From contig JAFVAT010000036.1 in NCBI GenBank assembly GCA_017480385.1, forward strand, positions 1 through 52,005: DNA of 52,005 bases, written 5' to 3'. This document shows, piece by piece, positions 46,420-52,005 of this stretch; positions within the stretch are counted from its first letter, which is position 1, and every line of letters begins with the position of its first letter. The translations under genes and the position numbers were made by a program. The notes under the pieces were generated by a model. That model was given only the letters and a program-made list of their open reading frames with translations, had not been told where the DNA came from and searched no databases. Source of the DNA: Alphaproteobacteria bacterium (GTDB lineage: Bacteria; Pseudomonadota; Alphaproteobacteria; CAAGCB01; CAG-977).

Positions 46420-46833
46420 ATGACTGAAAACATAATTCCCAGAAAATATAATTACAATCTTGAAACCGGTACGGTTGGCACCGATGATGACGATATGGCT
46501 AACATTTTATACAATATTAATTGTATGGAAATGAAAGCTTCTTATGAAAGTGATGATGTGAATGATATGCAAACCACTTTCGGCGAATCTTTTTCAATGG
46601 TAACGGAAGCAGCGGAACATTTGGACAATTTTATAGAGAATCACAAGGAAAAATTACGCTCTGACACCATTGATGACGCAGAACTTTTTTTAAGTGAAGC
46701 TGTCGTTATTTTAGATGATGTCGAACCGCCGCAAACAGATATAGAATTGATGAGCAATTCCATTAAGGCCGCTTATCAAAAGATGTTAGATGCGGTTCCC
46801 TCCCTTCTCAAATTAGATGAACAAGCCATTTAG
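46420..46833 (+). CDS. Small acidic helical protein, unknown
   Basis: The 137-residue protein is strongly acidic (for example TDDDDMANILYNINCMEM and SDDVNDMQTTF) and has no signal peptide, membrane segment or recognisable motif. The C-terminal half is mostly helical. A strong AGAAAGGGGG ribosome binding site is present. It lies 20 bases before the helicase gene, so they form one operon. An acidic partner could be an inhibitor or adaptor of the helicase, but this is a guess. Confidence 0.6.
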   Translation: MTENIIPRKYNYNLETGTVGTDDDDMANILYNINCMEMKASYESDDVNDMQTTFGESFSMVTEAAEHLDNFIENHKEKLRSDTIDDAELFLSEAVVILDDVEPPQTDIELMSNSIKAAYQKMLDAVPSLLKLDEQAI

Positions 46834-46853
46834 CCAAAATTTGGAGAAAAAAA

Positions 46854-49052
46854 ATGAATAGTCCAGAAATCAATCAAATTGAAGACGTTCGTATTTTAGG
46901 TGAAGTTTCCCGTTTAGCTTCCAAATATGCGGATTATGAAGAATTTAAAAGAGAATTGGAAACTGTTATCAGCAGAAAAGAAAAGACCGCCGCAAAGGCC
47001 CGGATGACAGTTGCCCGTCGAACGGGAAACGAACCGGCTAAAAAACGGGCTTCTTTGCAGATGCCATCTGAAGAAGCTTTAAAAAAGGCGTATAATTACA
47101 GTCGCCAAGAAGATAAAATTATTTCTTCCGCCATAAATTTAGTTCAAGATCAAAAACGTTCCTTAAATGACAATCCTACGCCGGTTCATAAGGACTGGGA
47201 AATTAATGAAATTGGGCAACAAATTGCCGAAGGTCCCGGATTAACGGTCCTGGACGGCGGACCGGGTGCGGGCAAGTCTTTCAGTTTAGGCAAAGCCGTA
47301 GACGTAATGCAAGTTCCTGTCATTTGTCTGGGATCAACCAAATCTGCTGCGGCAGGTCTGTATAAAGATATGAATGATGCCCAATCGGATAAAGATAAAG
47401 AAGCCAAGAAAAATGAAGAAAAGATAAAACAAGGCAAAAAGCCTAAAGAAATCGCACCAAAGATAGACATTTTGGGCGGTTTAACCGTTGATCAGCTTTT
47501 GCAGAAAAAGCCGTTGAAAGATAAAGATTTACAGGCACGAAAAGAGAAAGTTTTGGAACAACTCAAAAAAACGCCGAAACCGTGTATTATGGTTGATGAA
47601 GCAGGTTTGCTTGGACATAAAGAAATGCGGCGTTTATTAAATTTTGTTGAAAAGAACGGTGCAAAAGTCATTTTGGCCGGCGACTGTCAACAAATTCCGG
47701 AAGGAAAAGGTCAGCCGTTTAAGACTTTGGTTGAAAGTTTAAAAGGAACGAAGGCTTATGTTAATGCTCCTTACGTTTTCAGACAGAGCTGCTTTTCGGA
47801 AAAAGCCATTACTTCGGGTATCTATAATGGATTAAGCAGCAATAATCCGAAAGAGATTAATAAAGATAAGGCTGTTGAATTTTTAGAAGCGGCCTATGCC
47901 ATTACGGGCGGACCGGCAAAACCACCTAAAAACGGAGAGATGACTTTTCAGGATTATCTGAAAGATCCTAAGATTCAAGAAATGCCGGGAGATACCCCTG
48001 TTCAAAAATATGTAACTTATTTGGAAAAGAATAAGGATTCTCTTCTGAAAGAGGGAACAGGAACTATTTTGCATAATTATGAGGCTCATGCAGAATATGA
48101 AAGTGCGCTTAAGGCCCTTGAAGAAGCTAAAAAAGCGCAGGAAAAAGCGAAAAACGAAGGAAAAACAGATTTGCCGCCTTTGCCTAAAGAGCCCAAAGAG
48201 CCCGATGTTCCCAAACCTTCCTATGATTCGTATATGTGTGCGGCTCTGGCAGCGCAACAAATGGGGGTACAGGCTTATGAAACCCGCGGGCAGACGCAGG
48301 AACCTTCAAAAGACATCTATAAAGATGTGGCAAAAGATTTTGCAGAAAATTATTCAAAGTCTCTCGAAAATGGTTTGGAAGCACGGAAGAGAACCGCTTT
48401 AGAAAAGGGTAAGGATTATACCACTTTAAAACAGGAATATCCGGATGGAAAACTTGCGATCACAGCCACGGAAAAAGAAGCTGACGAATTAAATGCCGCT
48501 ATCCGGAAAGAAATGATCGATCAAGGGAAGCTTCCGGCAAAAGAGCCTGTTATCATAAATGGTGACCGTAAACTGTTAAGTCAGACAGAAATTGAAGCTG
48601 CCCAAAAAGCAGGAAAAAAAGTTAAATACGCATATGCCTTAGATGTCAAAACAACGCAGGGAATGTCTCAAACCGGAAAAGTGACCTTTGTGGTTCGCGG
48701 AGATACTATGGACAAAATGCATGGCGGAGAAATCCTGGTCGGAGCAACACGCCATAAAGGTGAATTTGAAATTAAGATGGATCAAGATGCCCACAAGAAT
48801 AAACAATCTTTCTATAAAGCATCTGTACAACAATTTGCCTCTGCCCGTGTAATCAAAGATGCATTTCAGCCTGATTTACATAACGCAGCCCCCAAAGATA
48901 CTTCAAAGAAAGGAAAGCATTCTTTGCAGGATCGGATAAAGGCCGCAAAAAAAGAACGTAAAAATGTGATGGCACAATTAAAGACCATTCACAAGAATCG
49001 GGCTCTGAAACAGCAGGCTGTAACACGAAAAAAAGACGCACTCACACATTAA
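46854..49052 (+). CDS. SF1 helicase similar to the helicase part of TraA/TraI relaxases
   Basis: The 732-residue protein has the P-loop GGPGAGKS (residues 135-142), Walker B IMVDEAGLLG (about 244-253) and the GDCQQIPEGKGQPF motif III (about 275-288). The later motifs are DVKTTQGMSQ (like the TIHKSQG motif V) and VGATRHKGEFEI (like VAxTRA in motif VI). These are the motifs of SF1B/TraA-type helicases. The N-terminal 110 residues are charged and helical and lack the HUH relaxase motifs. Two Lys/Glu-rich coiled stretches are inserted (about 175-205 and 420-445), and the C-terminus is very basic. It may come from a mobile element or be a free-standing nucleic-acid enzyme; no conjugation genes are near. 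Confidence 0.72.
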   Translation: MNSPEINQIEDVRILGEVSRLASKYADYEEFKRELETVISRKEKTAAKARMTVARRTGNEPAKKRASLQMPSEEALKKAYNYSRQEDKIISSAINLVQDQKRSLNDNPTPVHKDWEINEIGQQIAEGPGLTVLDGGPGAGKSFSLGKAVDVMQVPVICLGSTKSAAAGLYKDMNDAQSDKDKEAKKNEEKIKQGKKPKEIAPKIDILGGLTVDQLLQKKPLKDKDLQARKEKVLEQLKKTPKPCIMVDEAGLLGHKEMRRLLNFVEKNGAKVILAGDCQQIPEGKGQPFKTLVESLKGTKAYVNAPYVFRQSCFSEKAITSGIYNGLSSNNPKEINKDKAVEFLEAAYAITGGPAKPPKNGEMTFQDYLKDPKIQEMPGDTPVQKYVTYLEKNKDSLLKEGTGTILHNYEAHAEYESALKALEEAKKAQEKAKNEGKTDLPPLPKEPKEPDVPKPSYDSYMCAALAAQQMGVQAYETRGQTQEPSKDIYKDVAKDFAENYSKSLENGLEARKRTALEKGKDYTTLKQEYPDGKLAITATEKEADELNAAIRKEMIDQGKLPAKEPVIINGDRKLLSQTEIEAAQKAGKKVKYAYALDVKTTQGMSQTGKVTFVVRGDTMDKMHGGEILVGATRHKGEFEIKMDQDAHKNKQSFYKASVQQFASARVIKDAFQPDLHNAAPKDTSKKGKHSLQDRIKAAKKERKNVMAQLKTIHKNRALKQQAVTRKKDALTH

Positions 49053-49072
49053 TTTCATATAAATATCTCCGA

Positions 49073-49100
49073 GGGCGATTCTAGCAGAATCGCCCTTTTT
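49073..49100 (+). terminator. Strong terminator after the helicase
   Basis: A perfect ten-base stem (GGGCGATTCT / AGAATCGCCC) with a three-base loop is followed by TTTTT. Confidence 0.95.
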
Positions 49101-49216
49101 CGTTTAAACGTCATCTTTTTCTCTTAAATATATTTTTATTATTTACACATAAAAATTCTTATATTTTTTTGTAAAAATGTTTATACTCAAAAAATCAATC
49201 AGAAAATGGAAAAATC

Positions 49217-49822
49217 ATGAAAAAACTATTCTTCTTCTCCTTATTGATCGAACTAATTGCTTCTCATGCTTATGCTTTGGAAACAATTAAATTGCCCGAA
49301 CCGCAAATTGATAAAAATCTTACTCTATATAATGCTTTGATGCAGCGGAAATCCGTACGTTCCTATGCACAAAAAGAACTTGATCCGCAAACGCTCAGCA
49401 ATATTCTTTGGGTTGCTTACGGCGTTAACCGACCGGATGGGCGGCGCACCATTCCGACGGCTCGCAATGCTAAAGATTTATCCGTTTATGTCGCAAACAA
49501 AAAAGGCGTATGGTTATATGATGCCGATGAAAATGAATTAAAACAGATTACGGCGGAAAATATTATGTCTTCCTTTGGTTCTCAAAGTTTTATGAAAGAC
49601 GTTCCGGCGGTTTTAATTTATACCGGCAGTGATAAAGACCATAACTTTTCCGTCATGCATGCAGGATCGGCCTATCAAAATGTGGAACTGTATGCCGGCG
49701 TAACGGATTTAGGCTGTGTCGTACGCGCGATGTTCGACAAAGAGGCTGTAACCAAAGCTTTACAATTACCGACAGGACAGCGTGTTATTGTTTCACAGGC
49801 TGTCGGTTACGAAATAAAATAG
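49217..49822 (+). CDS. Exported nitroreductase-fold protein (SagB-like)
   Basis: A signal peptide (about residues 1-20) is followed by a 180-residue nitroreductase domain: LYNALMQRKSVRSYAQKEL, with the Arg-Ser-x-Arg FMN phosphate motif, then LSNILWVAYGVNRPDGRRT, then DVPAVLIYTG and AGVTDLGCVVRAMFD. This is the SagB/ThcOx-like subfamily of FMN oxidoreductases. Most are cytoplasmic, so an exported one is unusual. FMN must be added before or after transport. No peptide-maturation neighbours are seen. The substrate is unknown. Confidence 0.8.
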   Translation: MKKLFFFSLLIELIASHAYALETIKLPEPQIDKNLTLYNALMQRKSVRSYAQKELDPQTLSNILWVAYGVNRPDGRRTIPTARNAKDLSVYVANKKGVWLYDADENELKQITAENIMSSFGSQSFMKDVPAVLIYTGSDKDHNFSVMHAGSAYQNVELYAGVTDLGCVVRAMFDKEAVTKALQLPTGQRVIVSQAVGYEIK

Positions 49823-50886
49823 GATTTGCAATCTGTTAATTCAACGGAATTTATAAACTGAAATGGTCTATCCTCTAAAGAGGGAAAGGAAGAGGTTTCG
49901 TGCATAAAATGCGTATTTTTCATACGGCAGGCATAGCTTTTATGATGCTGGAAACACTTGAATGACACATATTATTCGTGCGGGTGCATTTTGCCGCTTT
50001 TTCCCCGTCAGAGGGTCGGACAAATCCAGTATCAATTGGCAGAACAGAGCTCTTTTAATTGATTGTGTGTGTATCTGCAATTTTATTGGATTCTTACCCG
50101 CGACTACGTCTTTTCTTGCACCAAAATTCTCTGTCGCGATATAGGAATTAATATTTCTTATATGTCATCAGAGGATAGAAAAGCATGATGACCTTAATTC
50201 ATGAATCCCCCCCCCCTCTCCTCCATGATGAGTTGATAAGTTTTATGAATTACAGAATTTTTAAACTTTGTGGCAACGTATAAACCGACACTCCATCTAG
50301 TATTAAATCAAATAATTAATCGGGCTTTCAGAAATTACAATAAGAACAACAAAAGGGATTATATAACAATGTCAAAAGCCAAATTGAATTGCGTCGTTTT
50401 GCCCCCTGTTCAATGCTATTTCTTTTAACGATGAACTTTCTCTTCTTGATTTTAACAACATATTTATCCATTCCAAAGAAGTGCTTGAATATATGGAAGC
50501 TTATCTGTGTCTTTAATAATACAATATGTTTGCCCCTTTTATTTGTAGCCGTAGTTAATTCGACTCGAAAAGAAAAATGACATAAATATTCTGTCAAATC
50601 ATTCTTTTAAACCGTTCAAAGATGAAAAATTTAAGCATCAAACATATTTTTTTTCATTTGATCTAAAAAAATTTTTTTATAAAAAAGCCCTTCGTTTTCA
50701 AATCATTATTTTATCATTTTTTTATTTAGATCCTTCTTTGTTTTCTTTATTTTTCCTTGTATTTTAAAGAGATATTCTTTTCCTTCGTTGATTTTTTTTC
50801 AAAAGGAAATCAGATCAAATCATTAATGACAAGCCCTTCTAAAATATTACATTTATGTTACAAAAAATTAATTTTTTATATTCTTC
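49823..50886. other. About 1.1 kb of AT-rich DNA without a convincing gene
   Basis: A 10-base inverted pair (TCTATCCTCT at 49867-49876 and its complement at 50170-50179) encloses about 300 bases. A run of ten C is at 50207-50216. Short open frames on both strands (for example 49962-50144 plus, 50328-50597 minus) lack ribosome binding sites and homology I can see, and the right part is nearly pure A/T. It may be a decayed element. Confidence 0.5.
50207..50216. repeat. Homopolymer C10
   Basis: A second long C run in an apparently non-coding stretch. No frame on either side is restored by adding or removing bases that I can see. Confidence 0.85.
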
Positions 50887-50916
50887 TTTACAAAACATAT
50901 TTTTCATGAATAGAAT
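50887..50916 (+). promoter_or_regulatory. Sigma-70 type promoter of the small secreted protein
   Basis: TTTACA and TAGAAT are 18 bases apart, 34 bases before the ATG at 50950. An AAGGAGG ribosome binding site follows. Confidence 0.55.
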
Positions 50917-50949
50917 TAGGATAGACTTCTATTTAAGGAGGATTCCACA

Positions 50950-51249
50950 ATGAAAAAAATATCTATATCTGTTTTGGCCATTTCTTTGGCCTTCTTTATG
51001 TCTGTCCAAACCGGACATGCCCAAAATCACGTTGTTCCAAACGACATCGGTACAGTTTATGTCGATAAAACGAAGGATACCGGTGGCAGTAATGACGGTC
51101 ACCAAATAATACTCCCTGATGATGGCATTGGTGGAGTTCCTATAGTCGGTGGCGGCAGTTCGGGAAATGGCAAAACCGATGCAACAGTCGCCAGTTGTCC
51201 GCAAGGGACAACTTTGTCTTCCGATAAGTGTTGCTGCTTAAATAAATAA
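50950..51249 (+). CDS. Small secreted protein with a Cys cluster
   Basis: The 99-residue protein has a signal peptide (MKKISISVLAISLAFFMSVQ, cleavage near HAQ) and a Gly/Asp-rich middle with no cysteine. The C-terminus is ASCPQGTTLSSDKCCCLNK. The GCCCK-like ending recurs in the protein encoded downstream. A strong AAGGAGG is present. It may be a partner or relative of the larger Cys-rich protein, which begins 34 bases after its stop. Confidence 0.75.
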   Translation: MKKISISVLAISLAFFMSVQTGHAQNHVVPNDIGTVYVDKTKDTGGSNDGHQIILPDDGIGGVPIVGGGSSGNGKTDATVASCPQGTTLSSDKCCCLNK

Positions 51250-51283
51250 TCCTTAAGCACCAGAGATTGAGGAGGACTCTATC

Positions 51284-52005
51284 ATGAAGAAGTGTATTCT
51301 TATTATTGGGGCTGTTTTGTGCTTATTTGCCCAAAACCAAGCCGAAGCAAAAGCGTTTAAATTAGGGCGGGATACGCCGACTATCTCGGCGACTCAGGGA
51401 AAAGTTACCCCTAGACCAACAACTGACAATTGCTCGACAAACTGTGTAAAATGTTTGAACAAACGGTGTCTATCGTGCAAAAGCGGGTATTTGTTGCAAA
51501 ATTTCCATTGCAAGCCTTGTCCAGCAAATGGAACCTGCACAGGAACCGGTACTTTTTCCTGCAAAGAAGGATACCGTAAAGTTAAAACAGAGTGCGTTTC
51601 TAACTGTACAGGCGTTCGTTGCGTAAGCGGAGCCACGGCGGTTGTGCAGAACAATGGCTGTTGCTGTAAAAAAACGCAATCGCCGTCTTGTCCGACAAAT
51701 TGTATAAAATGTACAGACCAGGGTGTATGTACACAATGCAGCTCGAAGTACCGTTTGTCTTCCGGCGTATGCGTAGCAAATTGTACTGGAGTGTCGTGTA
51801 TTGCCAACGCAACATCGTATGCCACCGACACAGGCTGCTGTTGCAAAGCCGCATTAACAGGAAAATCCTGTGGCAATTTTGAAGTATATAACGAGGTTAT
51901 TGGAAAATGTGTCAATGCTGTTTGCCCGAACCATTGCGCAGACATGTGCTCAAAAGGATACTGCAGTACATGCAGCTCCGGATATTACTTGGATTATACA
52001 TCTGG
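51284..52005 (+). CDS. Cys-rich secreted protein with repeats, partial at the window end
   Basis: The frame from ATG 51284 (GAGGAGG before it) stays open to the window edge, giving 240 complete codons. A signal peptide (about residues 1-22, QAEA) precedes Cys-rich units. One kind is NCSTNCVKCLNKRCLSCKSG, then YLLQNFHCKPC, similar in spacing to furin-like/EGF-like knots. The other kind is NCTGVRCVSGATAVVQNNGC then CCK. Both recur: CPTNCIKCTDQGVCTQCSSK and NCTGVSCIANATSYATDTGC then CCK. The repeats suggest a disulfide-bonded surface or secreted protein. It is probably transcribed with the gene at 50950. Confidence 0.82.
   Translation, partial: MKKCILIIGAVLCLFAQNQAEAKAFKLGRDTPTISATQGKVTPRPTTDNCSTNCVKCLNKRCLSCKSGYLLQNFHCKPCPANGTCTGTGTFSCKEGYRKVKTECVSNCTGVRCVSGATAVVQNNGCCCKKTQSPSCPTNCIKCTDQGVCTQCSSKYRLSSGVCVANCTGVSCIANATSYATDTGCCCKAALTGKSCGNFEVYNEVIGKCVNAVCPNHCADMCSKGYCSTCSSGYYLDYTS

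Noticed and set aside
46854-49052. The helicase as a complete conjugative relaxase
   Set aside because: No HUH nuclease motifs at its N-terminus and no transfer genes nearby.
49962-50144. A 60-codon plus-strand frame in the AT-rich region
   Set aside because: No ribosome binding site and an open frame on the opposite strand; not convincing as a gene.
50328-50597. An 89-codon minus-strand frame
   Set aside because: AT-rich sequence with many hydrophobic and basic residues and no motif; probably chance.

Overview
The window looks like chromosomal DNA of an alphaproteobacterium with moderate GC. The evidence is gene order and gene type. The minus strand carries the conserved envelope run rpsB-tsf-pyrH-frr-uppS-cdsA-dxr-rseP-bamA-skp-lpxD-fabZ-lpxA-lpxI-lpxB. 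It also has the short prolyl-tRNA synthetase without the editing insertion, an HdaA-like DnaA homologue, LpxI instead of LpxH, and a single LolC/E-type permease next to lolD. A host-associated (for example gut) lineage would fit the mixture of small secreted Cys-rich proteins and degenerate genes, but that is inference.

Layout. 1-162: end of a family 2 glycosyltransferase. 461-14756 (minus): translation, isoprenoid, phospholipid, BAM and lipid A genes, starting at a promoter before rpsB and ending at a terminator after lpxB. 14791-26798 (minus): a membrane protein, dnaE, lolD, lolC/E, proS, hdaA, an AI-2E/PerM permease, a DUF2066 protein, ndk and a Sel1-repeat protein. 26930-28831 (plus): an ABC-F ATPase. 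28835-33643: a membrane protein, a decayed gene copy, a zinc-ribbon/SH3-like protein, two glycosyltransferases, a sugar-nucleotide epimerase and an HD phosphohydrolase.

33776-40399 is an accessory block. It holds a Cys-motif membrane protein, an SDR-like protein, a regulator made of two fused ArsR-type domains, a divergent helical protein, and a likely operon: YtkA-like protein, beta-barrel protein, degenerate FMN-binding-like protein, FtsX/MacB-type permease and ATPase. I read it as a possible redox- or metal-linked envelope transport system; its substrate is unknown.

40406-41337 is an SGNH-type gene broken by a run of 14 C (G on the coding strand), which looks like a phase-variation switch. 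Then come a HAD phosphatase, tRNA-Thr(GGU), and a small ORF-murA-hisG-hisD group.

46420-49052 holds a two-gene unit: a small acidic protein and an SF1 helicase resembling the helicase part of TraA/TraI relaxases but with no relaxase domain. It is followed by an exported nitroreductase-fold protein, about 1.1 kb of AT-rich DNA without a convincing gene (with a second C run), and two secreted Cys-rich proteins, the last of which runs off the window.
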